A DNA stretch of 51,171 bases from Streptococcus oralis subsp. dentisani. Lineage in GTDB: Bacteria; Bacillota; Bacilli; Lactobacillales; Streptococcaceae. Location: positions 181,929 through 233,099 of the forward strand of contig NZ_NCUW01000027.1 of the NCBI RefSeq assembly GCF_002096335.1, read 5' to 3'. The notes under the pieces are model-generated. The model worked only from the letters and a program-made list of their open reading frames with translations, did not search any database and was not told where the DNA came from. This document shows positions 1 through 8,627 of the stretch, one piece after another (the stretch's first letter is position 1; every line of letters starts with the position of its first letter). Made by a program: the position numbers and the translations under genes.

Positions 1-240
1 GTGGAACTTCCAGAGTACACAGGCCCACTAGGCACAGCAGGAACAGAAGCGACTCCTACAGTGGAACTTCCAGAGTATACAGGCCCACTAGGCACGGCAG
101 GAACAGAAGCACCACCTACAGTGGAACTTCCAGAGTATACAGGCCCACTAGGCACAGCAGGAACAGAAGCGACTCCTACAGTGGAACTTCCAGAGTATAC
201 AGGCCCACTAGGCACGGCAGGAACAGAAGCGGCTCCTACA
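1..240 (+). repeat. Four 60-nt in-frame tandem repeats (surface protein stalk)
   Basis: Four near-identical 60-nt units start at 1, 61, 121 and 181. Copies 1 and 3 differ by a single base, and copies 2 and 4 are closest to each other, so the last growth step was probably duplication of a 120-nt dimer. The array may extend upstream of the window. Such arrays change length easily by recombination. Confidence 0.9.
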
Positions 241-798
241 GTGGATCCGTTGAAAGCAGTAGTAGATAAGACCGGAAATATTGAAATTATCGGAAAAAGT
301 CAGGAACTAGCGGATGTTGATCAAGTAGAAAGTAATTCAGAGACTAACAAGAATTTGTCCGGTAAGAAGTATGATGTATATAACCTTCAACTTAAGAACC
401 AAAAAGGACAAGTGGTTAAATCAAACGGTAATCTTCTTGTTAGATTGCCAGTTTCAGGGGAAGTGGAGGCACTTTATGCTATTACTCCAAGCAAGAACTT
501 GCAAGAACTCGCTTACACTATCCAAGATGATAAACTTGAATTTACAACAGCAGACTTGACCGCTTACGCTATCGTCTATAAGGCAGCAAGCAATGATACT
601 CCTACAGCTGTTGATGAGAATGTAAATCCTTCTGCTTCTAATAACCAAGAAGAAGAGCAAAAACCTCAAACGGTTGCTGTTGAAGAGAAGGGACAACTTC
701 CAGCTACAGGGGAACAAAACCCAACTGCTCTAGCTTTGTTAGGTGGTCTAGCTTTAATTTTCTCAGCTGCTTTCATCAGAAACAGAAAGAGAAACTAA
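1..798 (+). CDS. LPXTG cell-wall-anchored surface protein, C-terminal part only
   Basis: The 5' end lies outside the window, so only the last 265 residues are seen. They open with four 20-residue repeats containing PEYTGPLGTAGTEA (residues 1-80), which look like a stalk. Next is a beta-sandwich-like domain (about 85-195), a Ser/Glu/Gln-rich wall-spanning linker, and a sortase signal: LPATGE (about 233-238), a hydrophobic stretch and the basic tail RNRKRN. It is therefore covalently attached to peptidoglycan by sortase A. The domain before the linker resembles those preceding anchors in large streptococcal glycosidases and proteases, but the catalytic part is not visible, so the activity cannot be named. 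A terminator follows at 861-889. Confidence 0.85.
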   Translation: MELPEYTGPLGTAGTEATPTVELPEYTGPLGTAGTEAPPTVELPEYTGPLGTAGTEATPTVELPEYTGPLGTAGTEAAPTVDPLKAVVDKTGNIEIIGKSQELADVDQVESNSETNKNLSGKKYDVYNLQLKNQKGQVVKSNGNLLVRLPVSGEVEALYAITPSKNLQELAYTIQDDKLEFTTADLTAYAIVYKAASNDTPTAVDENVNPSASNNQEEEQKPQTVAVEEKGQLPATGEQNPTALALLGGLALIFSAAFIRNRKRN

Positions 799-860
799 AC
801 GATAAAATTCCTTTGGACAGATGATTTTTGTAAAATCATTTATCCTAAATAACTACAAAA

Positions 861-889
861 AAATCAGGAACGTCTGTTCCTGATTTTTT
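861..889 (+). terminator. Rho-independent terminator after the LPXTG gene
   Basis: An 11-bp stem (AAATCAGGAAC with GTTCCTGATTT) closes a GTCT loop and runs into a T-tract. It ends the LPXTG transcript before the convergent gene. Confidence 0.85.
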
Positions 890-899
890 CTATGATACG

Positions 900-923
900 A
901 AAAAACCAGCTCTAAGTGCTGGT
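900..923 (-). terminator. Terminator of the minus-strand membrane protein gene
   Basis: Read on the minus strand, ACCAGC and GCTGGT form a 6-bp stem with a 7-nt loop, followed by TTTTT. It lies just past the stop codon at 936-938. Confidence 0.6.
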
Positions 924-935
924 AAATGTTTGAGT

Positions 936-1343
936 TTAGGAGCCACCATTACTTGCAGTTGTCCCAGTCTCACTTGTTGGGCCATTTGATGAGGAAGTGT
1001 CTTTTTGTTCAATTTTGCTTGTACCGTCCTCTTTTGTTTTCTCCTCTTTACTACTAGAAGGTTGGGTTTCTTCTTTTTGAGGTGCATCTTGGTTTGGAGT
1101 TTGTTTTTGCGTAGGGCTATTTGTATCTGTAGGAGCCTCTTTTTGAATTTCTCTAATGACTGTCGTTTGTTGAGGAGTGGTTGGCTCCTCTTTTTTATTT
1201 TTATCCATTGCGTTCATGATGGTGATAGTTGCGGTGATCAGACCAAGGATACTACCGATGGTAGCAATCGTTTTTTGAAAGACCGTAAATCCCTTTTTGA
1301 TGTGTTCAGTTTTTGGTTTTGAAGTTCGACGATAGTTAGACAT
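936..1343 (-). CDS. Small single-pass membrane protein with Gln/Thr/Ser-rich tail (DUF6556-like)
   Basis: 135 residues. A basic N-terminus (about 1-25) precedes one hydrophobic segment at about 26-46. The remainder is low-complexity and hydrophilic, rich in T, Q, K, E and S, and probably disordered outside the membrane. It resembles the small uncharacterised DUF6556 proteins of streptococci; no catalytic motif is seen. The start ATG has an AAGGAGAG ribosome site. A likely -10 lies at 1368-1373 (TATAAT on the minus strand). It is divergent from the cysteine desulfurase gene and convergent with the LPXTG gene. Function unknown. Confidence 0.75.
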   Translation of the reverse strand: MSNYRRTSKPKTEHIKKGFTVFQKTIATIGSILGLITATITIMNAMDKNKKEEPTTPQQTTVIREIQKEAPTDTNSPTQKQTPNQDAPQKEETQPSSSKEEKTKEDGTSKIEQKDTSSSNGPTSETGTTASNGGS

Positions 1344-1420
1344 GATACTCTCCTTTGATTATGATTTATTATACCTCATTTCTTTAAAAAAATCTTAAAA
1401 AAAAGAGGAATTGCCCTTTC

Positions 1421-1449
1421 TTGTCGCAGGTCTCTTTTCGTGATACAAT
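1421..1449 (+). promoter_or_regulatory. Promoter of the cysteine desulfurase-thiI operon
   Basis: -35 TTGTCG at 1421-1426, a 17-bp spacer, and -10 TACAAT at 1444-1449. Start of transcription would be near 1456, giving a short leader. Confidence 0.6.
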
Positions 1450-1481
1450 AGAGGGAGTGATTTTAGAAAGCGTGAGAAAAC

Positions 1482-2624
1482 ATGATCTACTTTGATAATT
1501 CGGCGACAACCAAGCCTTATCCTGAAGCACTAGAAACTTATACTCAGGTCGCTTCGAAAATTCTAGGAAACCCATCCAGCCTCCATCGTTTGGGAGACCA
1601 GGCAACACGAGTTTTAGATGCTTCCCGGCAGCAAATTGCAGATTTGATTGGAAAGAAGAGTGATGAAATTTTCTTTACCTCTGGTGGAACAGAAGGGGAT
1701 AACTGGGTCATCAAGGGTGTAGCCTTTGAAAAAGCCCATTTTGGCAAGCACATCATCGTATCAGCTATTGAGCATCCAGCAGTCAAAGAGTCAGCCCTCT
1801 GGCTGAAAAGTCAAGGTTTTGAGGTGGATATTGCCCCAGTTGATGAGAAGGGATTTGTAGATGTCAAGGCTCTAGCAAGTTTGATTCGATCAGATACGAC
1901 CCTCGTTTCGATTATGGCAGTTAACAATGAAATCGGCTCTATCCAGCCTATTCAAGCTATTTCAGAACTTTTAGCTGATAAACCAACCATTTCCTTTCAC
2001 GTTGATGCAGTTCAAGCACTTGCTAAAATTCCAACTGAAAAGTATCTGACGGATCGTGTGGATTTTGCGACCTTCTCGAGTCATAAGTTCCACGGTCTCA
2101 GAGGTGTTGGTTTTGTCTATATCAAGTCTGGTAAGAAGATTACGCCTCTTTTAACTGGTGGTGGTCAAGAGGGAGACTATCGTTCGACAACCGAAAATGT
2201 TGCAGGGATTGCCGCAACTGCCAAGGCTCTCCGTTTGTCTATGGAAAAGCTGGATCTCTTTACCAGCAAGACAGGACAGATGAAATCAGTCATTCGTCAA
2301 GCCCTTCTGAACTATCCAGATATTTTTGTCTTTTCAGATGAGAAAGGCTTTGCTCCTCATATCCTGACTTTTGGGATTAAGGGTGTTCGTGGAGAAGTTA
2401 TCGTTCACGCCTTTGAAGACTATGATATTTTCATCTCAACGACCTCTGCTTGTTCGTCCAAAGCAGGAAAACCTGCGGGTACCTTGATTGCTATGGGAGT
2501 GGACAAGGATAAGGCCCAGTCAGCTGTACGCCTCAGTCTAGACCTGGAAAATGATATGAGTCAGGTTGAGCAGTTTTTGACCAAGCTAAAATTAATTTAC
2601 AATCAAACTAGAAAAGTAAGATGA
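1482..2624 (+). CDS. Cysteine desulfurase (NifS/IscS family), partner of ThiI
   Basis: 380 residues, class V aminotransferase fold. It takes sulfur from L-cysteine as an enzyme persulfide. The PLP lysine is in SSHKFHG (K202) and the sulfur-accepting cysteine in SACSSKAG (C324). The cofactor-binding TSGGTEGDN and the VDAVQA segment are also present. It lies 11 nt before the thiI start, a pairing known in Gram-positives (for example B. subtilis NifZ-ThiI), where the desulfurase serves tRNA 4-thiouridine synthesis and not general Fe-S assembly. The ribosome site is weak, but this ATG gives the full family N-terminus ([10 protein letters not shown]). Confidence 0.95.
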   Translation: MIYFDNSATTKPYPEALETYTQVASKILGNPSSLHRLGDQATRVLDASRQQIADLIGKKSDEIFFTSGGTEGDNWVIKGVAFEKAHFGKHIIVSAIEHPAVKESALWLKSQGFEVDIAPVDEKGFVDVKALASLIRSDTTLVSIMAVNNEIGSIQPIQAISELLADKPTISFHVDAVQALAKIPTEKYLTDRVDFATFSSHKFHGLRGVGFVYIKSGKKITPLLTGGGQEGDYRSTTENVAGIAATAKALRLSMEKLDLFTSKTGQMKSVIRQALLNYPDIFVFSDEKGFAPHILTFGIKGVRGEVIVHAFEDYDIFISTTSACSSKAGKPAGTLIAMGVDKDKAQSAVRLSLDLENDMSQVEQFLTKLKLIYNQTRKVR

Positions 2625-2635
2625 TAGGAGCATTC

Positions 2636-3850
2636 ATGCAGTATTCAGAAATTATGATTCGCTACGGAGAGCTTTCAACCAAGGGAAAAAATCGTATGCG
2701 TTTCATCAATAAACTTCGCAATAACATTTCGGACGTTTTGTCCATCTATCCCCAAGTTAAGGTAACCGCTGATCGCGACCGTGCCCATGCTTATCTTAAC
2801 GGAGCGGATTATACAGCAGTAGCAACATCACTTAAACAAGTCTTTGGGATTCAAAACTTTTCTCCAGTATATAAGGTTGAAAAGTCTGTTGAAACTCTCA
2901 AAGCTACCGTCCAAGAGATTATGAAAGACATCTACAAGGAAGGCATGACCTTTAAGATTTCTAGTAAGCGTAGCGACCACAACTTTGAACTCGACAGTCG
3001 TGAACTCAACCAAATCCTTGGTGGAGCTGTTTTTGAAGCTATTCCTACTATTCAAGCCCAAATGAAAAACCCTGATATCACTCTTCAAGTGGAGATCCGT
3101 GAGGAAGCAGCCTATCTTTCCTATGAAACCATTCGTGGAGCAGGTGGTTTGCCAGTGGGAACTTCTGGTAAGGGGATGCTCATGTTGTCAGGTGGGATTG
3201 ACTCACCTGTAGCAGGTTATCTTGCCCTTAAACGTGGGGTAGATATTGAGGTGGTTCACTTTGCTAGTCCACCATATACTAGTCCTGGTGCCCTCAAGAA
3301 AGCCCAGGACTTGACCCGCAAATTGACCAAGTTTGGTGGCAATATCCAATTTATCGAAGTGCCTTTCACTGAAATTCAAGAGGAAATCAAGGCCAAGGCG
3401 CCAGAAGCCTATCTCATGACCTTGACGCGTCGTTTTATGATGCGGATTACCGACCGTATCCGTGAAGTGAGAAAGGGTCTGGTCATTATCAATGGGGAAA
3501 GTCTTGGTCAGGTGGCAAGCCAGACTTTGGAAAGCATGCAGGCTATCAACGCTGTGACCAACACTCCTATCATTCGCCCTGTGGTTACTATGGACAAGTT
3601 GGAAATCATTGACATCGCTCAGGAAATTGATACCTTTGAAATTTCTATCCAGCCTTTTGAGGACTGCTGTACTATTTTTGCGCCTGACCGTCCTAAGACC
3701 AATCCTAAGATAGAAAATGCTGAGCAGTATGAAAAACGGATGGATGTTGAAGGTTTGGTTGAGCGGGCAGTGGCAGGGATTATGATTACTAAGATCACAC
3801 CTCAAGCTGAAAAAGATGAAGTCGATAACTTGATTGATAATCTCCTCTAA
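2636..3850 (+). CDS. thiI: tRNA 4-thiouridine synthetase ThiI (short form)
   Basis: 404 residues. It adenylates U8 of tRNA and inserts sulfur delivered by the upstream desulfurase. Domains in order: ferredoxin-like N-terminal region, THUMP, and a PP-loop ATPase with SGGIDSP at residues 185-191. It lacks the C-terminal rhodanese domain of the E. coli enzyme, as in other Firmicutes, and ends soon after a conserved FEDCCTIF segment. An upstream in-frame ATG exists at 2621, but the ATG at 2636 has the properly spaced ATAGGAG site and gives the usual [12 protein letters not shown] start. Confidence 0.96.
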   Translation: MQYSEIMIRYGELSTKGKNRMRFINKLRNNISDVLSIYPQVKVTADRDRAHAYLNGADYTAVATSLKQVFGIQNFSPVYKVEKSVETLKATVQEIMKDIYKEGMTFKISSKRSDHNFELDSRELNQILGGAVFEAIPTIQAQMKNPDITLQVEIREEAAYLSYETIRGAGGLPVGTSGKGMLMLSGGIDSPVAGYLALKRGVDIEVVHFASPPYTSPGALKKAQDLTRKLTKFGGNIQFIEVPFTEIQEEIKAKAPEAYLMTLTRRFMMRITDRIREVRKGLVIINGESLGQVASQTLESMQAINAVTNTPIIRPVVTMDKLEIIDIAQEIDTFEISIQPFEDCCTIFAPDRPKTNPKIENAEQYEKRMDVEGLVERAVAGIMITKITPQAEKDEVDNLIDNLL

Positions 3851-3942
3851 TCAGAAAAACCAGAAGAATTCAGAAAGTATATATGAAAAAGTTAGTTATT
3901 TATCCTTAAAATGGACATTTACTGACTTTTTTTCTATTTTTA

Positions 3943-3951
3943 TGGTATAAT
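3943..3951 (+). promoter_or_regulatory. Extended -10 promoter of the esterase/ATP-grasp operon
   Basis: TGGTATAAT (an extended -10, TGn plus TATAAT) lies about 36 nt before the first ATG. The -35 region is poor, as is common for extended -10 promoters in pneumococci. Confidence 0.6.
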
Positions 3952-3986
3952 GAGATAAAATTTTGAATATAGAGAGTTTTCTGACA

Positions 3987-4811
3987 ATGAATCATTCCTA
4001 CTTTTACTTAAAAATGAAAGAACACAAACTCAAGGTTCCTTATACAGGAAAAGAGCGTCGTGTGCGTGTTCTTCTGCCTAAGGATTACGAGAAAGACACA
4101 GACCGTTTTTACCCTGTTGTCTATTTTCATGACGGGCAAAATGTCTTTTACAGCAAGGAATCCTATATTGGACACTCTTGGAAGATAATCCCAGCTATTA
4201 AGCGAAACCCAGACATCAGTCGCATGATTGTTGTTGCTATTGACAATGATGGAATGGGACGGATGAATGAGTATGCGGCTTGGAAGTTCCAAGAATCTCC
4301 TATCCCAGGCCAGCAGTTTGGCGGTAAGGGCGTGGAGTATGCTGAGTTTGTCATGGAAGTGGTCAAGCCTTTTATCGATGAGACCTACCGAACCAAAGCT
4401 GATCGGCAGCATACGGCTATGATTGGTTCGTCACTAGGAGGCAATATTACCCAGTTTATCGGATTAGAGTACCAAGACCGAATTGGTTGTCTAGGTGTCT
4501 TCTCATCTGCTAACTGGCTCCACCAAGAAGCCTTTAACCGCTATATCGAGCGCAAGAAACTGTCGCCTGATCAGCGTATTTTCATCTATGTTGGAACGGA
4601 AGAAGCAGATGATACAGACAAGACCTTGATGGCTGGCAATATCAAGCAAGCCTATATCGACTCATCACTTCGCTATTACCATGATTTGATTGCAGGAGGA
4701 GTACACTTGGATAATCTTGTTTTGAAAGTTCAGTCTGGTGCTATCCATAGTGAGATCCCTTGGTCGGAAAATTTACCAGACTGTCTTCGTTTTTTTGCAG
4801 AGAAATGGTAA
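3987..4811 (+). CDS. Esterase-D-family alpha/beta hydrolase
   Basis: 274 residues, PF00756-type esterase. The nucleophile elbow is GSSLGG (S149); a terminal HSE motif (AIHSEIPW) supplies the likely catalytic histidine. No signal peptide, so it is cytoplasmic. A TTG at 3963 would extend it by 8 residues; the ATG at 3987 is preferred, although the nearest purine-rich site (AGAGAG) is weak and distant. First gene of a tight operon with a second hydrolase and an ATP-grasp enzyme. The substrate cannot be told from sequence; carbohydrate esters or acylated thiols are possible. It is not alignable end to end with its downstream neighbour, so the two probably have different substrates. Confidence 0.85.
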   Translation: MNHSYFYLKMKEHKLKVPYTGKERRVRVLLPKDYEKDTDRFYPVVYFHDGQNVFYSKESYIGHSWKIIPAIKRNPDISRMIVVAIDNDGMGRMNEYAAWKFQESPIPGQQFGGKGVEYAEFVMEVVKPFIDETYRTKADRQHTAMIGSSLGGNITQFIGLEYQDRIGCLGVFSSANWLHQEAFNRYIERKKLSPDQRIFIYVGTEEADDTDKTLMAGNIKQAYIDSSLRYYHDLIAGGVHLDNLVLKVQSGAIHSEIPWSENLPDCLRFFAEKW

Positions 4812-4831
4812 CTTAGGAAAGGAGAAAGCCA

Positions 4832-5572
4832 ATGCATATTGAACATCTTAGCCACTGGAGTGGCCACCTCAACCGTGAAATGTATCTCAACCGTTATGGA
4901 CACGCTGGGATTCCAGTCGTGGTTTTTGCTTCATCTGGTGGCAGTCACAATGAATACTATGATTTTGGCATGATTGATGCCTGTGCTTCCTTTATCGAAG
5001 AAGGTCGTGTTCAGTTCTTTACCCTATCCAGTGTTGACAGTGAGAGCTGGTTAGCCACTTGGAAAAATGGTCATGACCAAGCAGAGATGCACCGTGCCTA
5101 CGAACGCTATGTGATTGAGGAGGCCATTCCTTTTATCAAGCATAAGACAGGTTGGTTTGACGGTATGATGACGACAGGTTGCTCCATGGGGGCCTACCAT
5201 GCACTCAATTTCTTCCTCCAGCATCCGGATGTCTTTACCAAGGTGATTGCTCTCAGTGGTGTTTACGACGCACGTTTCTTTGTCGGTGATTACTACAATG
5301 ATGATGCTATTTACCAGAACTCGCCAGTAGATTATATTTGGAATCAGAATGACGGCTGGTTTATCGATCGTTACCGTCAGGCGGAGATTGTCGTCTGTAC
5401 GGGTCTTGGTGCTTGGGAACAAGATGGTCTGCCATCCTTCTACAAGCTCAAAGAAGCCTTTGACCAGAAACAAATTCCAGCCTGGTTTGCGGAATGGGGA
5501 CACGATGTCGCCCATGACTGGGAATGGTGGCGTAAACAAATGCCCTATTTTCTTGGACACCTGTATCTATAA
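4832..5572 (+). CDS. Second esterase-like alpha/beta hydrolase
   Basis: 246 residues. The nucleophile elbow is GCSMGA (S118) and the C-terminal GHDVAHDW carries the probable catalytic histidine. No signal peptide or membrane segment. It starts 20 nt after the first esterase with a strong AGGAAAGGAG site, and the ATP-grasp gene follows after 12 nt. This looks like a distinct subfamily (PF00756-like) with many aromatic residues in the cap, for example NQNDGWFIDRY. Function is unknown beyond hydrolase. Confidence 0.82.
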   Translation: MHIEHLSHWSGHLNREMYLNRYGHAGIPVVVFASSGGSHNEYYDFGMIDACASFIEEGRVQFFTLSSVDSESWLATWKNGHDQAEMHRAYERYVIEEAIPFIKHKTGWFDGMMTTGCSMGAYHALNFFLQHPDVFTKVIALSGVYDARFFVGDYYNDDAIYQNSPVDYIWNQNDGWFIDRYRQAEIVVCTGLGAWEQDGLPSFYKLKEAFDQKQIPAWFAEWGHDVAHDWEWWRKQMPYFLGHLYL

Positions 5573-5584
5573 AAGGAGTTGCCT

Positions 5585-6751
5585 ATGAATTACCTTGTTA
5601 TTTCTCCCTACTATCCACAAAACTTTCAACAGTTTACTATTGAACTAGCCAATAAAGGTATCACAGTTTTGGGGATTGGTCAAGAACCTTACGAGCAACT
5701 GGATGAGCCTTTGCGTAATAGCCTGACCGAGTATTTCCGTGTAGACAATCTTGAGAATATAGATGAAGTCAAGCGTGCAGTAGCTTTTCTTTTCTACAAG
5801 CATGGTCCTATCGACCGCATTGAGTCCCACAATGAATACTGGCTTGAGTTGGACGCAACACTTAGAGAACAATTCAATGTCTTTGGTGCCAAACCAGAGG
5901 ATCTCAAAAAAACCAAGTTTAAGTCTGAGATGAAGAAACTTTTCAAAAAAGCAGGTGTCCCTGTGGTACCTGGAGCTGTTATCCAGACAGAAGCAGATGT
6001 CGACCAAGCAGTTGAGACGATTGGCCTACCAATGATTGCTAAACCTGATAATGGAGTGGGAGCAGCAGCCACCTTTAAGCTTGAGACAGAAGACGATATC
6101 AATCACTTCAAGCAAGAATGGGACCGTTCAACCGTTTATTTCTTTGAGAAATTTGTCACTTCCAGCGAAATCTGTACCTTTGATGGACTAGTGGATAAGG
6201 ATGGTCAGATTGTCTTCTCAACAACTTTTGACTATGCCTATACACCACTTGATCTGATGATTTATAAGATGGACAATTCCTACTATGTCCTCAAGGATAT
6301 GGACCCCAAACTGCGCAAGTATGGTGAGGCCATTGTCAAGGAATTTGGTATGAAAGAACGTTTTTTCCATATTGAGTTCTTCCGTGAAGGGGACGACTAT
6401 ATCGTCATTGAGTACAATAACCGTCCTGCGGGTGGCTTTACCATTGATGTTTATAACTTTGCTCACTCCTTGGACCTCTATCGTGGTTATGCGGCTATTG
6501 TAGCAGGAGAAGAGTTTCCAAGATCAGAGTTTGAGCCCCAGTATTGCTTGGCAACTTCACGTCGTGCCAATGTCAACTATGTGTATTCAGAAGAAGACTT
6601 GCTTACTAAGTATAGCCAACAATTCAAGGTCAAAAAAATTATGCCAGCAGCTTTTGCAGAGCTACAAGGGGATTACCTTTATATGCTAACAACTCCAAGC
6701 CGTCAAGAGATGGAGCAGATGATTGCAGACTTTGGTCAACGTCAAGATTAA
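5585..6751 (+). CDS. ATP-grasp domain ligase of unknown substrate
   Basis: 388 residues. An N-terminal Rossmann-like domain (about 1-110) precedes an ATP-grasp fold. The ATP-binding lysine region is GLPMIAKPDNGVGA, and the Mg-binding end is HIEFFREGDDYIVIEYNNRPAGG (Glu and Asn ligands in IEYNNRP). Enzymes of this fold join a carboxylate to an amine or thiol through an acyl phosphate. The start is the ATG at 5585 with AAAAGGAG 7 nt before it; a TTG two codons upstream is less likely. It is the third gene of the operon, and a terminator follows. Related proteins are often labelled carbamoyl-phosphate synthase-like, which overstates what is known. Confidence 0.82.
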   Translation: MNYLVISPYYPQNFQQFTIELANKGITVLGIGQEPYEQLDEPLRNSLTEYFRVDNLENIDEVKRAVAFLFYKHGPIDRIESHNEYWLELDATLREQFNVFGAKPEDLKKTKFKSEMKKLFKKAGVPVVPGAVIQTEADVDQAVETIGLPMIAKPDNGVGAAATFKLETEDDINHFKQEWDRSTVYFFEKFVTSSEICTFDGLVDKDGQIVFSTTFDYAYTPLDLMIYKMDNSYYVLKDMDPKLRKYGEAIVKEFGMKERFFHIEFFREGDDYIVIEYNNRPAGGFTIDVYNFAHSLDLYRGYAAIVAGEEFPRSEFEPQYCLATSRRANVNYVYSEEDLLTKYSQQFKVKKIMPAAFAELQGDYLYMLTTPSRQEMEQMIADFGQRQD

Positions 6752-6753
6752 TG

Positions 6754-6792
6754 AAAAGGATGAAAGGAGTTTGACTTCTTTTGTCCTTTTCT
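6754..6792 (+). terminator. Terminator after the ATP-grasp gene
   Basis: A long stem (AAAAGGA arm near 6754 with TCCTTTT near 6785) with several G-U pairs and a short loop around 6771, ending in T-rich sequence. Confidence 0.65.
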
Positions 6793-6842
6793 TAAACATA
6801 GGTTAAATAAAGCGTTTTCCATAGATTCTTTTAGAAAAGATA

Positions 6843-6871
6843 TTGCTAAAAGGCCTAAAAATTGATAGAAT
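6843..6871 (+). promoter_or_regulatory. Promoter of the aquaglyceroporin gene
   Basis: -35 TTGCTA (6843-6848), 17-bp spacer, -10 TAGAAT (6866-6871). The ATG is at 6909 behind AAGGAGA. Confidence 0.65.
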
Positions 6872-6908
6872 AAGGATTGTCTAAAAAAATTTAAGGAGAA
6901 TCTATCAA

Positions 6909-7778
6909 ATGGATTTTACATGGGCTATTAAATATGCCACAGAATTCTTGGGAACTGCTATTTTGATCATTCTTGGTAATGGTGCAGTTGCTAACGTTGA
7001 ACTTAAAGGTACGAAAGGTCACCAAAGTGGCTGGCTCGTTATCGCTGTTGGTTATGGTATGGGGGTTATGATCCCAGCCTTGATGTTCGGTAACGTTTCT
7101 GGTAACCACATCAACCCAGCTTTCACTCTTGGACTTGCTGTTAGCGGACTTTTCTCTTGGGATCAAGTACCATTTTACATTCTAGCGCAAGTTTTGGGAG
7201 CAATCTTCGGTCAAGCTTTGGTTGTAGCGACTCACCGTCCTTACTACTTGAAAACAGAAAACCCAAACAATATCTTGGGTACCTTCTCAACAATTTCAAG
7301 CATCGACCACGGTACAAAAGAATCACGTTTTGCAGCTACTGTTAACGGCTTCCTCAATGAGTTTGTAGGTTCATTTGTTCTTTTCTTTGCAGCACTTGGT
7401 TTGACTAAAAACTTCTTCGGTGCTGAGGTTCTTCAATACATGAAACAAATGGCTACTCAAGCTGGACAAACTGTTGATTTAAGTGAATTGGCAGTGAAAG
7501 CTCAAGTAGCTCCACATACAGCTGCTGGGATCTCAGTTGCACACTTGGCACTTGGTTTCCTAGTGATGGCCTTGGTAACTTCACTTGGTGGACCTACTGG
7601 ACCTGGTTTGAACCCAGCTCGTGACTTTGGACCACGTCTTCTTCACGAACTCCTTCCAAAATCAGTTCTTGGTCAACACAAGGGTGATTCAAAATGGTGG
7701 TATGCATGGGTTCCAGTTGTAGCTCCAATTGCAGCAGGTATTGCAGCAGTAGCACTATTCAAACTACTTTACCTATAA
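6909..7778 (+). CDS. glpF: Aquaglyceroporin / glycerol uptake facilitator
   Basis: 289 residues, MIP family channel in the cytoplasmic membrane for glycerol and possibly water. The two half-helix motifs are NPA in GNHINPAFT (N69) and NPARD in GLNPARDFGPR (N235); the aspartate after the second NPA motif is typical of glycerol-conducting members. Six transmembrane helices are predicted. The length matches lactic streptococcal GlpF/Gla proteins, which carry a longer loop between the repeats. It is monocistronic, with its own promoter and a strong terminator. Confidence 0.94.
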   Translation: MDFTWAIKYATEFLGTAILIILGNGAVANVELKGTKGHQSGWLVIAVGYGMGVMIPALMFGNVSGNHINPAFTLGLAVSGLFSWDQVPFYILAQVLGAIFGQALVVATHRPYYLKTENPNNILGTFSTISSIDHGTKESRFAATVNGFLNEFVGSFVLFFAALGLTKNFFGAEVLQYMKQMATQAGQTVDLSELAVKAQVAPHTAAGISVAHLALGFLVMALVTSLGGPTGPGLNPARDFGPRLLHELLPKSVLGQHKGDSKWWYAWVPVVAPIAAGIAAVALFKLLYL

Positions 7779-7784
7779 GAAATG

Positions 7785-7808
7785 AAACTGGGGAACCCCA
7801 GTTTTTTT
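7785..7808 (+). terminator. Terminator after glpF
   Basis: AAACTGGGG and CCCCAGTTT form a 9-bp stem with a two-base loop (AA), then a T-tract. Confidence 0.92.
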
Positions 7809-7901
7809 ACCGGAAATTTTTGTAAAAAATTCTGGAATTTAAGTGGAATAGCTTGTAAAAAATCTTAAAATCCTTTAAAATAAAGAGAGTTGGAGGAAGT
7901 T

Positions 7902-8627
7902 ATGAATGGAAATCAAATGATACAAATTATTCCGACTTTGAAGGTCAATAACCGAAAATTAAATGAACGATTTTATATTGAAACCTTAGGGATGAAGCCC
8001 TTATTAGAAGAATCAGCCTTCCTCTCACTTGGTGACCAAACAGGTGTTGAAAAGTTGATACTGGAAGAGGCTCCAAGTATGCGTACTCGGAAAGTTGAAG
8101 GGCTAAAAAAACTAGCCAGACTAGTCGTCAAGGTGAAGGATCCATCTGAAATCGAGGGTCTTCTTTCACAGATGAAGTCTCTTCCTCGCCTATTTAAAGG
8201 AAGTCGTGGTTATGCTTTTGAGATTGTTTCTCCTGAACAGGATGTGATTCTTGTTCATGCGGAAAATCATATTAAAGATTTGGTTCCACTGGAAACTGTT
8301 CCTGAATTTTCTTCAAATACAAGTATAAGATATTTGAGTCAATTTGAGATTTCTATGGAGTTGCGCTTACCTGAGGGGACGGAGAGTATACTTGCTCCTG
8401 AAAAAGTGGGTACAGTTATCACATTTACTCAAGGGGAAGGGCCAGATTTGGCTGTTGAAAACAATGTTACTTGGGACTTGTCTATGCTGAAATTTTTGGT
8501 AAAGAATCTAGATTTAACTAGTCTTCGTCAGAAATTTGAAGGCACAGACTATTTTATTCCAAAGTCTGAAAAATTCTTCCTTGGTAAAGATACGAATAAC
8601 ATCGAATTGTGGTTTGAAGAAGCATGA
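7902..8627 (+). CDS. cppA: CppA, glyoxalase-fold protein (reported C3-degrading proteinase)
   Basis: 241 residues. The N-terminal part (about 1-125) has a vicinal-oxygen-chelate/glyoxalase-like fold and the C-terminal part the CppA-specific domain. It matches streptococcal CppA (IQIIPTLKVNNRKLNE, FYIETLGMK). CppA was reported to degrade complement C3, but no signal peptide or classic protease motif is visible, so a cytoplasmic metabolic role remains possible. The ATG at 7902 sits 5 nt behind GGAGGAA; a TTG at 7890 overlaps that site and is rejected. It overlaps the next gene by 4 nt (ATGA). Confidence 0.88.
   Translation: MNGNQMIQIIPTLKVNNRKLNERFYIETLGMKPLLEESAFLSLGDQTGVEKLILEEAPSMRTRKVEGLKKLARLVVKVKDPSEIEGLLSQMKSLPRLFKGSRGYAFEIVSPEQDVILVHAENHIKDLVPLETVPEFSSNTSIRYLSQFEISMELRLPEGTESILAPEKVGTVITFTQGEGPDLAVENNVTWDLSMLKFLVKNLDLTSLRQKFEGTDYFIPKSEKFFLGKDTNNIELWFEEA

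Noticed and set aside
1..240. Regular repeats that might be a CRISPR array
   Set aside because: Units are contiguous with no spacers and are in frame with an LPXTG protein.
1005..1322. Plus-strand open frame opposite the small membrane protein gene
   Set aside because: Its Phe/Leu/Cys-rich translation is the mirror of a Lys/Glu/Gln-rich minus-strand gene that has a promoter and ribosome site.
3203..3805. 200-codon minus-strand open frame opposite thiI
   Set aside because: It lies wholly inside thiI, has no ribosome site and its translation looks like antisense of a conserved gene.
6752..6908. Possible riboswitch before glpF
   Set aside because: The upstream hairpin is the terminator of the preceding operon, and the promoter lies after it with a short unstructured leader.
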